Shown here: positions 1 to 8,213 of the stretch, piece after piece | How positions within the stretch are numbered: the first letter of the stretch is position 1 | Layout: each line of letters starts with the position of its first letter | Assembly (NCBI GenBank): GCA_002428415.1 | Contig: DIWI01000017.1 | Span: forward strand, 1 to 15,412 | Direction: 5' to 3' | DNA: 15,412 nt | Origin: Clostridiaceae bacterium UBA6110 | Lineage (GTDB): Bacteria > Bacillota > Clostridia > Clostridiales > Clostridiaceae | Notes under the pieces: generated by a model | What the model saw: the letters and a program-made list of their open reading frames with translations, nothing else | Database searches by the model: none | Told to the model about the DNA's origin: nothing | Translations under genes and position numbers: made by a program

Positions 1-799
1 GGAAGCCGTGCTCCAGCAGGAACTCTGCGCTCTGGAAATCCTCAGGCAGCTTCTGCCTTATGGTTCCTTCAATTACTCTCCTGCCTGCGAAGCCTATGAG
101 CGTTCCGGGTTCAGCAATTATGATGTCACCCAGCATCGCGAATGATGCGGTAACTCCACCTGTAGTCGGGTCCGTAGGTACAGACACATACAGAAGGCCT
201 TCATCCGAATGCCTCTTGAGCACTGCTGATACCTTCGCCATCTGCATCAGGGACATTATCCCCTCCTGCATCCTTGCTCCGCCAGACGCTGAAAAAATGA
301 CAAGTGGAAGCTTGTAGAATATCGCGAACTCTATAAGAGAAGCCAGCTTCTCTCCTACGGCTGTGCCCATGGAACCCATCATGAAGCCAGGCTCCATTAC
401 GCCTATGGCAGTCCTGATGCCTTCTATGTTTCCATATCCTGTTATGACAGCTTCCTTTAAGCCTGAGTTCTTCCTTGAGCTTTCAAGCTTGTTCTCATAA
501 CCCGGAAATCCCAGGGGGTCGTTGCCGACAATGTTCTCATTGATTTCCCTGAAGGTATCCTTATCAACTACGAGGCTGATCCTGGCATGAGCTCCAAGCC
601 TGTGGTATGCTCCGCATTTAGGGCATACTCCGTGATTTTTCTCAAGGTCATCCGTTATTATGAATTTGTCGCACTTCACGCATTTGGTCCATAGGCCTTC
701 AGGAATTGAAGGTGCTGAAGCTGCTGCTTCGGCACCTCTATCCGTATCCTCCTGAGGAGGAAGCGTGAAGTACTGCTTGTTTTTCTTAAAGATTCCCAT
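1..799 (-). CDS. accD: Acetyl-CoA carboxylase carboxyltransferase subunit beta (AccD), C-terminus outside window
   Basis: AccD with AccA transfers the carboxyl group from carboxybiotin on AccB to acetyl-CoA, giving malonyl-CoA for fatty-acid synthesis; it is cytoplasmic. I translated the minus strand from ATG at 799-797: 266 codons are visible before the left edge. The start MGIFKKNKQYFTLP is followed by the bacterial AccD zinc ribbon, with Cys40, Cys43, Cys59 and Cys62 in two CxxC pairs. The crotonase-like core then shows SASGGARMQEG and a later TTGGVTASFAMLGD stretch. The start overlaps the accC stop by one base (TAATG), and AGGTGG lies 8 nt upstream, so the two are probably translationally coupled. 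It is last in the visible operon; accA would be expected beyond the edge. The open end is a window cut, not a truncation. Identification is very secure. Confidence 0.96.
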   Translation of the reverse strand, partial: MGIFKKNKQYFTLPPQEDTDRGAEAAASAPSIPEGLWTKCVKCDKFIITDDLEKNHGVCPKCGAYHRLGAHARISLVVDKDTFREINENIVGNDPLGFPGYENKLESSRKNSGLKEAVITGYGNIEGIRTAIGVMEPGFMMGSMGTAVGEKLASLIEFAIFYKLPLVIFSASGGARMQEGIMSLMQMAKVSAVLKRHSDEGLLYVSVPTDPTTGGVTASFAMLGDIIIAEPGTLIGFAGRRVIEGTIRQKLPEDFQSAEFLLEHGF

Positions 800-2142
800 T
801 AGTCATCCCACCTAATTTCGTCAAGCGTCGCAGTGTGGTATTCACCTGTAAGGAAGAAGTCGCTTCTCAGTATCCTCTCCTGGTATTCCACGTTGGTCTT
901 GATGCCTTCGATTGTAAGCTCGTCAAGTGCGCTCTTCATCTTGCTGATAGCGTCGTCCCTGTCCTTGCCGTGGACTATGAGCTTTGCTACCATCGAGTCG
1001 TAGAATGGAGGGATGGTAAAGCCGCTATAGACTCCACTGTCGACCCTCACTCCGTTGCCTGACGGAAAGTGAACGAATGTAAGCTTGCCGGGACATGGGG
1101 CAAAGTTGTTCCATGGGTCTTCGGCATTGATCCTGCATTCTATGGAATGTCCCTTGAATTCGATTGATTCCGTTGTTACCGAAAGGGCTTCTCCAAGGGC
1201 GATCCTTATCTGCTCCTTGATCAGGTCTACTCCTGTAACCATTTCAGTCACCGGATGTTCGACCTGGATCCTCGTGTTCATCTCCATGAAGTAGAACTCG
1301 TTGTCCGAACCTAGAAGGAACTCTACTGTACCGGCTCCCAGATAGTCAGAGGCAACAGCGCATGCAATTGCAGCTTCACCCATCCTGGTCCTGAGCTCCG
1401 ATGTCAGAGCTGGCGATGGAGTCTCCTCAAGAACCTTCTGCTTCCTTCTCTGAAGCGAGCAGTCCCTCTCGCCGAGATGAACTGTGTTCCCGAAGCTGTC
1501 CCGGAGGATCTGGAATTCGATATGTCTCGGGCTTTTTATGAACTTCTCTATGTATACACCGTCTTCACCGAAATTGACCATGGCTTCCTTCTTGGCGGAC
1601 ATCATGGCATCCTTCAGCTCTTCTTTTCTGGTGACTATCCTTATACCCTTGCCGCCGCCGCCCGAGGATGCCTTGACGAGAACGGGATATCCCATACCCT
1701 CTACAATGGCTTCAGCCTCCTCATAGGTTGCAACATCTCCGTCCGATCCCGGGACTACCGGAACTCCGGCCTTTTTGGCGGTTGCCTTCGCCATGGACTT
1801 GTCACCCATCAGGGATATTGTCCTTTCGGACGGTCCGACGAAAGTGATGCCACATTCGTTGCAGAGCCTTGCAAACAGGGGATTCTCCGAGAGGAACCCG
1901 TATCCTGGATGTATGAGGTTCGCTCCGGTCAATACCGCAACGGAAAGGATGTTCTCCATATTGAGGTAGCTGTCCTTCGAGTAGTTTTTGCCTATGCAGT
2001 ACGATTCGTCAGCAAGCTTGACGTGGAGCGACTCCCTGTCAGCCTCCGAATGCACGGCTACCGTGGATATTCCCATTTCTCTGGCTGCCCTCAGTATCCT
2101 GAGAGCTATTTCGCCCCTGTTGGCGATAAGTAGTTTGTTCAT
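799..2142 (-). CDS. accC: Acetyl-CoA carboxylase, biotin carboxylase subunit (AccC)
   Basis: AccC carboxylates the biotin on AccB using ATP and bicarbonate, the first half-reaction of acetyl-CoA carboxylase. The 447-aa product has the family's N-terminus (MNKLLIANRGEIALRI), the ATP-grasp glycine-rich loop KASSGGGGKGIR at about residues 157-168, the catalytic segment EMNTRIQVEHPVTE, and the C-terminal biotin-carboxylase domain. Its length is close to that of E. coli AccC. The frame is open further upstream to a GTG at 2154, but I chose ATG at 2142: it gives the canonical N-terminus and has AGGTGAG at a good distance, overlapping the fabZ stop region. It sits between fabZ and accD in the fab-acc operon. 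Nothing unusual is seen in the sequence. Confidence 0.97.
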   Translation of the reverse strand: MNKLLIANRGEIALRILRAAREMGISTVAVHSEADRESLHVKLADESYCIGKNYSKDSYLNMENILSVAVLTGANLIHPGYGFLSENPLFARLCNECGITFVGPSERTISLMGDKSMAKATAKKAGVPVVPGSDGDVATYEEAEAIVEGMGYPVLVKASSGGGGKGIRIVTRKEELKDAMMSAKKEAMVNFGEDGVYIEKFIKSPRHIEFQILRDSFGNTVHLGERDCSLQRRKQKVLEETPSPALTSELRTRMGEAAIACAVASDYLGAGTVEFLLGSDNEFYFMEMNTRIQVEHPVTEMVTGVDLIKEQIRIALGEALSVTTESIEFKGHSIECRINAEDPWNNFAPCPGKLTFVHFPSGNGVRVDSGVYSGFTIPPFYDSMVAKLIVHGKDRDDAISKMKSALDELTIEGIKTNVEYQERILRSDFFLTGEYHTATLDEIRWDD

Positions 2143-2154
2143 AGTATTTCTCAC

Positions 2155-2577
2155 CTATCCTAGTACGAAAAGCAATTCTCCTTCACAGACAACCTCGCCA
2201 TTGACGAAGGCCTTGCCTGTTCCTTTACCGAATGTGCTTTTCAGCTTTGTGATGTTTACTTCGAGGGTCAGGGTGTCTCCAGGCCTTACCTGCTTTCTGA
2301 ACTTGACCTTGTCAAGCCCTGCAAAGAACGGCATTTTGCCCTTCATAGATTCCATTGACAGTATTCCCACAGCACCGGTCTGGGCCATAGCTTCAACTAT
2401 CAGGACACCGGGCATTACCGGATGCTCCGGATAATGTCCCCTGAAGAAGTCCTCGTTCATGGTCACGTTCTTTATCGCCCTGCAGTATTCGCCAGGCCTG
2501 ACCTCGTCTACCCTGTCAATTAGCAGGAAAGGCTGCCTGTGGGGGATTGTCTTCATGATTTCATTGATGTCCATCAT
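2155..2577 (-). CDS. fabZ: 3-hydroxyacyl-ACP dehydratase FabZ
   Basis: FabZ removes water from 3-hydroxyacyl-ACP to give trans-2-enoyl-ACP in the elongation cycle. The 140-aa protein is a single hot-dog fold of the usual length. It carries IPHRQPFLLIDRV near the N-terminus and the catalytic segment GHYPEHPVMPGVLIVEAMAQ, with His48 and Glu62 at the positions of the FabZ catalytic pair. Two adjacent ATGs (2577 and 2574) both follow GGAGGA closely enough; the upstream one is taken. It lies 3 nt after accB and ends just before accC. FabA and FabM are absent from the window, so how unsaturated chains are made cannot be told from here; a FabN-like isomerase activity of this enzyme cannot be excluded by sequence reading. 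Confidence 0.96.
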   Translation of the reverse strand: MMDINEIMKTIPHRQPFLLIDRVDEVRPGEYCRAIKNVTMNEDFFRGHYPEHPVMPGVLIVEAMAQTGAVGILSMESMKGKMPFFAGLDKVKFRKQVRPGDTLTLEVNITKLKSTFGKGTGKAFVNGEVVCEGELLFVLG

Positions 2578-2580
2578 TTT

Positions 2581-3072
2581 CTAGTCCTCCTTTATCTGAA
2601 AGAGGGCTTTTCCGAAATCAACCATCTCTCCGTCTTTAGGGAGTACCGCCATTATCATCCCGGAATATGGCGATTTTATCTCGTTCATTATCTTCATCGC
2701 TTCAATTATGCAAAGGGTGTCACCCTTCTTAACCAGGTCTCCGACGCTGACAAAAGACTTTTCGCCTTCTGCAGGCCTTGAGTAGAAGCTTCCGACTATA
2801 GGACTTGTGACTTCTGTATATACCGCATCGAGAGAATCCTTATCTGCAGGTGCATAGGATACGGGACCGCTTGAAAGTACTGGTATCTGCTCATTTGAAG
2901 CTGAAGCGTCAGCCTCATTTGCTGAGCCTGTCTTTCCAGACTTATGCTTTCTCTCAGGCTTTTCCTTCAGTCTCGATACCGAGAGGGAGTCACCCTTTAG
3001 CTTTACCTTAAGCTCTGTGAAATCTGATTTTTCAAAGGTTTCAAGGAGCTTAAGAAGATCTCCGAGTTCCAT
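2581..3072 (-). CDS. accB: Biotin carboxyl carrier protein of acetyl-CoA carboxylase (AccB)
   Basis: AccB carries the biotin that shuttles CO2 between AccC and AccD/AccA. The 163-aa product has an N-terminal helical segment (about 1-35), a low-complexity linker rich in Lys, Ser, Ala and Glu (about 36-85), and a C-terminal biotinyl/lipoyl domain (about 86-163) with the biotinylation motif EAMKIMNEI; the acceptor is Lys127. The start is ATG at 3072-3070, which shares one base with the fabF stop (TAATG) and has GGGAGGGG just upstream. A longer in-frame start at 3087 would add MGGEI inside the end of fabF and lacks this site. Its place between fabF and fabZ matches the usual Firmicute acc/fab clusters. 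Confidence 0.96.
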   Translation of the reverse strand: MELGDLLKLLETFEKSDFTELKVKLKGDSLSVSRLKEKPERKHKSGKTGSANEADASASNEQIPVLSSGPVSYAPADKDSLDAVYTEVTSPIVGSFYSRPAEGEKSFVSVGDLVKKGDTLCIIEAMKIMNEIKSPYSGMIMAVLPKDGEMVDFGKALFQIKED

Positions 3073-4301
3073 TATTTCCCCTCCCATTCTTTGAACAGTA
3101 TGGAAGCGTTGTGTCCGCCAAAGCCCAGAGAATTGGAAAGTGCGTAGGAAACCTTAGCTTCCTGCATCTTGCCGTATACCACATTAACAGAGATAACCTC
3201 GTCAATGTTCTCAGTGTTGATAGTCGGAGGAATGAAGGAATCCCTGATTGATAGAACTGAAGCAATCGCCTCAACTCCTCCTGCTGCACCAAGAAGGTGT
3301 CCCGTCATGGACTTTGTCGAGCTGACCTTGACTTCGTTTCCGAACAGCCTTGTGATCGCCTTCGATTCGAGCTGGTCGTTCATCGGAGTGCTTGTTCCAT
3401 GTGCGTTGATGTAGTCGACCTTGTCAGGAGTAATGCCTGCTTCCTCCACTGCCTTCCTCATTGCCATGTATCCGCCGAGTCCCTCAGGATGAGGTGCTGT
3501 TATGTGGTATGCATCAGATGTTGAGCCGTAGCCTACAATCTCAGCATATATCCTTGCTCCTCTTTTTACTGCGCTCTCAAGCTCCTCAAGAACTATGACT
3601 CCTGCGCCTTCGCCCATGACGAAGCCCTTTCTGTCCCTGTCAAAGGGTATGGAGCCCTTTGTTCTGTCATCGGTCTCGTTCAGTGCCTTCATGTTTGCAA
3701 ATCCGGCTATTGCCATCGGGGTTATGGAAGCTTCGGTACCTCCGGTCACTGCGACCTTGGAGTAGCCGTGCTTGATGCTTCTGAATGCTTCTCCTATGGC
3801 ATGAGTTCCGGACGCACACGCCGAAACCGTCGAAAAGGATGACCCCATTGCCTTAAGCCTTATGGAGACTTCTCCTGCAGCCATGTTGATTATGTTCATC
3901 GGAATGAAGAACGGTGATACCCTTCCAGGTCCCTTCTCAATGAACTTCCTGACATTTTCCTCCATGGTTGAAAGACCGCCGATTCCAGATGACACGTATA
4001 CTGAAACATCGAATGGATCATACTGTCCTTCTACTATACCTGAATCCTTCCAGGCTTCTTCTGAAGCAAGGATCGCAAGCTGAGTGAATCTGTCCATTCT
4101 TCTTGCTTCCTTCTTTCCAACTGCCTCAGGAACATCAAGTCCCTTTATCTCTCCAGCGAGAACTGCCTTGAAGTCTGATGTGTCAAAGGTGGAGATCTTG
4201 TCTATTCCGTTTTTGCCTTCCTTGAGTCCGGCATTGAATTCTTCTACATTATTTCCTATGGGTGTTACGGCGCCCATTCCCGTTACGACTACTCTGTACA
4301 T
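3072..4301 (-). CDS. fabF: 3-oxoacyl-ACP synthase II (FabF)
   Basis: FabF condenses malonyl-ACP with the growing acyl-ACP, releasing CO2. The 409-aa thiolase-fold protein has the full Cys-His-His triad of elongating KAS enzymes: Cys162 in TVSACASGTHAIGEA, His301 in NAHGTSTPMNDQLE and His335 in SMTGHLLGAAGGVE. The N-terminus MYRVVVTGMGAVTPIGNN is typical. ATG at 4301 is preceded by AGGAGG, 9 nt downstream of the fabG stop. No second KAS I/II gene is seen here, so within this operon FabF is the only elongating synthase. Confidence 0.97.
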   Translation of the reverse strand: MYRVVVTGMGAVTPIGNNVEEFNAGLKEGKNGIDKISTFDTSDFKAVLAGEIKGLDVPEAVGKKEARRMDRFTQLAILASEEAWKDSGIVEGQYDPFDVSVYVSSGIGGLSTMEENVRKFIEKGPGRVSPFFIPMNIINMAAGEVSIRLKAMGSSFSTVSACASGTHAIGEAFRSIKHGYSKVAVTGGTEASITPMAIAGFANMKALNETDDRTKGSIPFDRDRKGFVMGEGAGVIVLEELESAVKRGARIYAEIVGYGSTSDAYHITAPHPEGLGGYMAMRKAVEEAGITPDKVDYINAHGTSTPMNDQLESKAITRLFGNEVKVSSTKSMTGHLLGAAGGVEAIASVLSIRDSFIPPTINTENIDEVISVNVVYGKMQEAKVSYALSNSLGFGGHNASILFKEWEGK

Positions 4302-4310
4302 GTTTTCCTC

Positions 4311-5042
4311 CTACATGCTCATGCCGCCGTCTACGGCAAGCACCTGACCTGTTATGTATGAACTCTCCGGCTTGGCGAGGAACAGTACCGCATTTGCTAT
4401 GTCCTCAGTCTTTCCAAGCTCCTTCAGTGGTATTGATTCGCTTATTGCTGCCTTCTGGTCATCAGTAAGCACTCCTGTCATGTCTGTAGACACATATCCT
4501 GGTGCCACTGCGTTGCAGGTGATACCCCTTCTTGCGAGCTCCCTGGCTACAGATTTGGTAAGTCCTATTACGCCTGCCTTTGAAGCTGCGTAGTTGGCCT
4601 GGCCTGCATTTCCCATGATACCTACTACAGAGGATATGTTGATTATCCTGCCATATCTCTTCTTGACCATGGTTCCGCTTACTTCCCTGATCATGTTGAA
4701 CGTACCTGTAAGGTTGACATCAAGCACCTTCCTGAAGTCCTCGGTCTTCATCCTCAGAAGAAGTCCGTCCTTGGCGATTCCTGCGTTATTTACAAGGACG
4801 CTTACTGTACCGAATGCCTCAATGGCCTTCTTCACAATCGCCTTCGCATCCTCTTCAACTGAAACGTCTCCCTTGACTGCTATAAAGGATGCACCCATGG
4901 AATCAAGCTTTTCAATAAGCTCAAGGGGCTCGCGGCTTGTGTAGTTAACCACCACGTTATAGCCTTCCTTTGCAAAAGCAACTGCGCATTCTGCGCCTAT
5001 TCCTCTTCCGCTTCCGGTGATTATTGCCGTCATCTTATCCAT
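4311..5042 (-). CDS. fabG: 3-oxoacyl-ACP reductase FabG
   Basis: FabG is the NADPH-dependent short-chain dehydrogenase that reduces 3-oxoacyl-ACP to 3-hydroxyacyl-ACP. The 243-aa product has the cofactor motif TGSGRGIG (residues 9-16), NNAG (85-88), catalytic Ser138 in NISSVVG, and Tyr151/Lys155 in YAASKAG; these are the E. coli FabG positions. The C-terminus SYITGQVLAVDGGMSM is the normal family ending. The frame extends to 5066, but ATG at 5042 gives the canonical N-terminus (MDKMTAIITG) and follows AGGAGG at a good distance. It overlaps the fabD end by 8 nt, suggesting coupled translation. Confidence 0.96.
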   Translation of the reverse strand: MDKMTAIITGSGRGIGAECAVAFAKEGYNVVVNYTSREPLELIEKLDSMGASFIAVKGDVSVEEDAKAIVKKAIEAFGTVSVLVNNAGIAKDGLLLRMKTEDFRKVLDVNLTGTFNMIREVSGTMVKKRYGRIINISSVVGIMGNAGQANYAASKAGVIGLTKSVARELARRGITCNAVAPGYVSTDMTGVLTDDQKAAISESIPLKELGKTEDIANAVLFLAKPESSYITGQVLAVDGGMSM

Positions 5043-5973
5043 TCTGTGCTCCTCCTGCATTATCAAGTTCCTTCAGCAAAGCTTCCATGTCTGAAATGCT
5101 GTCAACTGAAAAAATGCTTCCCTTTACCTTGTTCTGATTCGCAAGTGATGCGAGAGCCTTTCCAGGTCCTACCTGTATGAAGATGTCCCCATCCTTCGCA
5201 TCAAGTGCCTCGAAGGATTGTACAAGCCTTACGGGACAATAGATGTGCTTTTCAAGAATATCCCTGAAGTCATCCCCTTCCTCGTAGAAGGTTCCCTTAT
5301 AGTTTGAAAGCACCTTTGCTTCAGGCGTTTTCATCTCTATGCCATCAAGGAAGCTTCTGAACTCTTTTCCTGCTTCAGCCATGAGCTCGGTGTGGAATGC
5401 CCCTGAAACGTTGAGGAAGGTTATCTTCTTTGCTCCTGCTTCCTTAAGCGCTGCCTCGAACTCTTCCTTCCTGGAAGCGAGCCCGCCGCATACTGTCTGG
5501 CTTGGAGCGTTGTAGTTCGATACCCACAGCCCATCTCTTCCTTCAAGAGCCTTCTCTATGAGGTCACTCTGGAAGAAGGAAACTGCAGCAAGGAAGCCTT
5601 CTGTATTGTCGCATGCCTTCTGCATGGCTTCGGACCTTTTAACAAGTAGCCTTACGCCATCCTCGAAGGTAAATGCTCCGGAGGATGCAAGAGCACCATA
5701 TTCTCCAAGAGAGAGGCCCATGAAGGCATCAGGTACAATGCCCTTTTCCCTGAGCACGGATATTATTCCGAAGCCCATGGTGAATATCGCTATCTGGGAG
5801 TTCTCGGTCTTGTCGAGAAGCTCCTTGTCTCTGAAAACAGAGTAAAGATCCTTCCCGGATATTCTCGAGGCAGTTTCGACTGCCTCCCTGTATACACCGT
5901 AGTTTTCAAGGAAATCAAGACCCATGCCGGGTACCTGCGCACCCTGGCCGGGAAAAAGAACATAAATACTCAT
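5035..5973 (-). CDS. fabD: Malonyl-CoA:ACP malonyltransferase FabD
   Basis: FabD transfers malonyl from malonyl-CoA to holo-ACP, supplying the extender unit. The 312-aa alpha/beta protein begins MSIYVLFPGQGAQVPGMG, the family's GQGAQ oxyanion segment. The nucleophile elbow is GLSLGEYGAL with Ser88; Leu takes the place of the more common His in GHSxG. Arg113 lies in LLVKRSEAMQ and the catalytic His194 in SGAFHTELM. The C-terminus (QVGPGKALASLANQNK) also fits. ATG at 5973 has AGAAGGA upstream and lies 16 nt after the fabK stop; the gene overlaps the fabG start by 8 nt. Confidence 0.95.
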   Translation of the reverse strand: MSIYVLFPGQGAQVPGMGLDFLENYGVYREAVETASRISGKDLYSVFRDKELLDKTENSQIAIFTMGFGIISVLREKGIVPDAFMGLSLGEYGALASSGAFTFEDGVRLLVKRSEAMQKACDNTEGFLAAVSFFQSDLIEKALEGRDGLWVSNYNAPSQTVCGGLASRKEEFEAALKEAGAKKITFLNVSGAFHTELMAEAGKEFRSFLDGIEMKTPEAKVLSNYKGTFYEEGDDFRDILEKHIYCPVRLVQSFEALDAKDGDIFIQVGPGKALASLANQNKVKGSIFSVDSISDMEALLKELDNAGGAQNG

Positions 5974-5989
5974 ATGATACCAATCCTTC

Positions 5990-6910
5990 TTATAGAGTTA
6001 TGAATCTGGAGCCTGTGATGAGCCTTTCAAGGATCACCTTTGCAGTTCCCCTGTCCTTTACCATGCCGGCTATCTGACCTGACATGAAGGAGCCTTTTTC
6101 TATGTCTCCGTCTATGACCGCAGCCTTGAGGGCTCCGGTTCCTAATGCTTCAAGCTCTTCAGGAGTGCCGCCGTGCTTCTCGAGGTCGTCGAACCTCTTT
6201 GACAGCTTGTTCCTCAGTACCTGAACAGGATGCCCTGTAGTCCTGCCGGTAACTGTCGTGTCTATGTCGCTTGCATCAAGGACCATCTTCTTGTAGTTCT
6301 CATGAGCCTTGCACTCATCAGCTACAATGAAAACTGTTCCGACCTGTATGCCTTCGGCACCAAGTGTGAAGCACGCATCCACGCCCCTGTGGTCTGCGAC
6401 TCCACCGGCTGCGATAACCGGTATGGAGACAGAATCCACTATCTGAGGTACCAGGACCATGGTTGTAAGTTTGCCTATATGACCGCCTGCCTCGTTGCCT
6501 TCAGCTATGACAGCATCGGCTCCTATCTTCTCCATCCTCTTTGCGAGAGCTATGGATGGTACAACAGGAATGACCTTGATCCCTGCCGCCTTGAATGCAG
6601 AGACATACTTTGCAGGATTGCCTGCACCGGTTGTAACCGCAGCCACCTTCTCCTCAAGGACAACGCTTATTACCTCATCCCTAAATGGAGACAGAAGCAT
6701 TATGTTTACTCCGAAAGGTTTGTCTGTAAGGCTCTTTGCAATCCTTATCTCCTGTCTGACTATCTCGCCGGGTGCGTTGCCCCCTGCTATTATGCCAAAG
6801 CCTCCAGCGTTGGAAACCGCCGCTGCAAGCTTCCCGTCAGCAAGCCATGCCATGGCCCCCTGGAACACGGGATATCTGATACCCAATAAGTCGCATACTC
6901 TGTTGCCCAT
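5990..6910 (-). CDS. fabK: Enoyl-ACP reductase II FabK (FMN-dependent)
   Basis: FabK reduces trans-2-enoyl-ACP with NAD(P)H through bound FMN, the last step of each elongation cycle. The 306-aa TIM-barrel protein of the nitronate monooxygenase/2-nitropropane dioxygenase superfamily closely follows Streptococcus FabK as I recall it: IRYPVFQGAMAWLADG near the N-terminus, GVNIMLLSPF, VTTGAGNP, AEGNEAGGHIGKLTT with His144, and IPVIAAGGVAD. Two adjacent ATGs exist (6913 and 6910); 6910 is chosen because it lies 6 nt after AAGGAG, against 3 nt for the other. The gap to acpP is 10 nt. Being inside the fab operon supports FabK rather than a true nitronate monooxygenase. FabI is a different fold, and FabK organisms are typically insensitive to triclosan (family knowledge). 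Confidence 0.94.
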   Translation of the reverse strand: MGNRVCDLLGIRYPVFQGAMAWLADGKLAAAVSNAGGFGIIAGGNAPGEIVRQEIRIAKSLTDKPFGVNIMLLSPFRDEVISVVLEEKVAAVTTGAGNPAKYVSAFKAAGIKVIPVVPSIALAKRMEKIGADAVIAEGNEAGGHIGKLTTMVLVPQIVDSVSIPVIAAGGVADHRGVDACFTLGAEGIQVGTVFIVADECKAHENYKKMVLDASDIDTTVTGRTTGHPVQVLRNKLSKRFDDLEKHGGTPEELEALGTGALKAAVIDGDIEKGSFMSGQIAGMVKDRGTAKVILERLITGSRFITL

Positions 6911-6920
6911 CATTTGCTCC

Positions 6921-7145
6921 TTAAGCAGTCTTTGCTTCCACGTAGTTTACTGCATCCTTGACTGTCTTGATCGCTTCAGCGTCATCTATGGTTATGTCGA
7001 ACGCTTCCTCAAGTTCCATTACAAGCTGAACAAGGTCAAGTGAATCGATTCCCAGGTCGTCTGAGAAGTTGGACTCCATTGTTATCTCATCTGCAGGTAT
7101 GTTCAGTTCCTTAGCCAGTATTTCCCTTACTTTTTCAAAAATCAT
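6921..7145 (-). CDS. acpP: Acyl carrier protein
   Basis: AcpP carries acyl intermediates on a phosphopantetheine arm. The 74-aa acidic protein has the DSLDLVQ motif, with Ser35 as the attachment site, and the family's four-helix pattern. ATG at 7145 is preceded by GGAGG about 8 nt upstream. It follows fabH after a 59-nt gap, the largest inside the operon, which contains a short hairpin. A phosphopantetheinyl transferase (acpS) is not in the window. Confidence 0.97.
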   Translation of the reverse strand: MIFEKVREILAKELNIPADEITMESNFSDDLGIDSLDLVQLVMELEEAFDITIDDAEAIKTVKDAVNYVEAKTA

Positions 7146-7182
7146 TTATGATTCCTCCGTTTTAATAAATTATTTATGTAAT

Positions 7183-7196
7183 ATGGCAATAGCCAT
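7183..7196 (-). repeat. Small hairpin between fabH and acpP
   Basis: ATGGC and GCCAT arms (5 bp) with a 4-nt loop lie in the 59-nt fabH-acpP gap, just after the fabH stop. The sequence after it on the minus strand is AT-rich, but there is no clean T-run, so it is not a convincing terminator. It could act as a processing or 3'-end stabilising element that separates acpP expression from fabH. This is inference from position only. Confidence 0.3.
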
Positions 7197-7204
7197 CATA
7201 CAGC

Positions 7205-8167
7205 TTATTTGCTCCACTCGATGACTGCGGCTCCATATGTAAGTCCGCCACCGAATCCTACAAGTCCGATCTTGTCACCCTTCTTCAGGAGACCCTTCCT
7301 GTTCATCTCATCCAGCGCTATGGGAATGCTGGCAGCGGAAGTGTTACCTACCCTGTCCAGGTTGACGTAGAATTTTTCCCTTGGCAGCTCCATCTTTGCT
7401 GCAGCCGCATCTATGATTCTGAGGTTTGCCTGATGCGGTATGACATGGTCAAGGTCAGCCATCTTCATCCCTGCCTTCTGAACTGCCTCAGACAGTGCTT
7501 TTGGCAGAACCCTGACAGCGAACTTGAAGACTTCCCTTCCCTCCATGATAATGAAGTGGTTGGAAACCTGGTCTCCGGTCAGGAAATTCCTGACCTTGAA
7601 CTCCCCTGAATGCAGAGCGGAAATTTTGGTTCCGTCAGCTCCTGTGACTACAGATTTGATACCGTCACCCTTTTCAAGGATAGCGGCGCCAGCTCCGTCT
7701 CCGAAGAGCACGCATGTGGTCCTGTCATTAAAGTCAACAATCTTGGAAAGTACCTCTGCTCCTATTACGAGTGCATATTTCCTGTCCGATATGGAAAGAA
7801 GCCCCTCAGCTATTTCAAGTCCGTACACGAATCCTGTACAAGCTGCATTGATGTCGAAGCATGTAGCATTTACAGCGCCAAGCTTAGCCTGCACATAGCA
7901 TGCTGTAGATCCGAGAAGTGACTGAGGAGTTATCGTTCCAAGGATTATATACCCAATGTCCTCCGGAGTTATGCCTGCATCCTCAATAGCCTTCAACGAA
8001 GCCATATAGGCAAGGTCGCCCGTATTCTCATCAGTAGCGAAAGCCCTCTCCCTTATTCCGGTTCTGGACAATATCCACTCGTCAGTTGTATCAACGACCT
8101 TTTCCAGATCCTTGTTGGTCACTATATTTTTAGGAAGATAGCTTCCTGTTCCTATTATCTTGGACAC
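7205..8167 (-). CDS. fabH: 3-oxoacyl-ACP synthase III (FabH)
   Basis: FabH condenses an acyl-CoA primer with malonyl-ACP and so starts fatty-acid chains. The 320-aa protein has the Cys-His-Asn triad of KAS III: Cys110 in NAACTGFVYG, His245 in VIPHQANLRI and Asn275 in RVGNTSAASIP. The chosen start is GTG at 8167-8165, giving (M)SKIIGTGSYLPKNIV, the normal family N-terminus, with GAGG 6 nt upstream. The frame stays open 34 more codons to an ATG at 8269, but that region holds the promoter and operator, so the extension is probably not translated. It is the first gene of the fab-acc operon. Substrate preference (acetyl versus branched primers) cannot be told by eye. Confidence 0.95.
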   Translation of the reverse strand: MSKIIGTGSYLPKNIVTNKDLEKVVDTTDEWILSRTGIRERAFATDENTGDLAYMASLKAIEDAGITPEDIGYIILGTITPQSLLGSTACYVQAKLGAVNATCFDINAACTGFVYGLEIAEGLLSISDRKYALVIGAEVLSKIVDFNDRTTCVLFGDGAGAAILEKGDGIKSVVTGADGTKISALHSGEFKVRNFLTGDQVSNHFIIMEGREVFKFAVRVLPKALSEAVQKAGMKMADLDHVIPHQANLRIIDAAAAKMELPREKFYVNLDRVGNTSAASIPIALDEMNRKGLLKKGDKIGLVGFGGGLTYGAAVIEWSK

Positions 8168-8184
8168 AACGCACCTCACATATG

Positions 8185-8213
8185 TTTGATTCTTAAAATA
8201 TTTGACTATCAAA
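8185..8213 (-). promoter_or_regulatory. Tandem FabT-like operator boxes
   Basis: Box 1 (8201-8213) reads TTTGACTATCAAA, a perfect 5-bp inverted repeat with a 3-nt spacer. Box 2 (8185-8197) reads TTTGATTCTTAAA, with one mismatch in the right half. Their centres are 16 bp apart. This matches the published FabT (MarR-family) box pattern, roughly TTTGA-N3-TCAAA, known from streptococcal and related fab operons. Box 1 begins at the last base of the -10 element and spans the predicted start site near 8206, so bound repressor would block initiation. No MarR-type gene lies in this window, so the regulator would be encoded elsewhere. Confidence 0.65.

Noticed and set aside
1477..2133. A 218-codon plus-strand open frame opposite accC
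   Set aside because: It is fully antisense to a secure AccC, has no plausible ribosome binding site or family resemblance, and several similar shadows occur across the operon because of codon bias.
7162..7189. Possible internal promoter for acpP (TTGCCA, 16 nt, TATTAA)
   Set aside because: The -10 is poor and the start would fall within the acpP ribosome binding site, leaving almost no leader.
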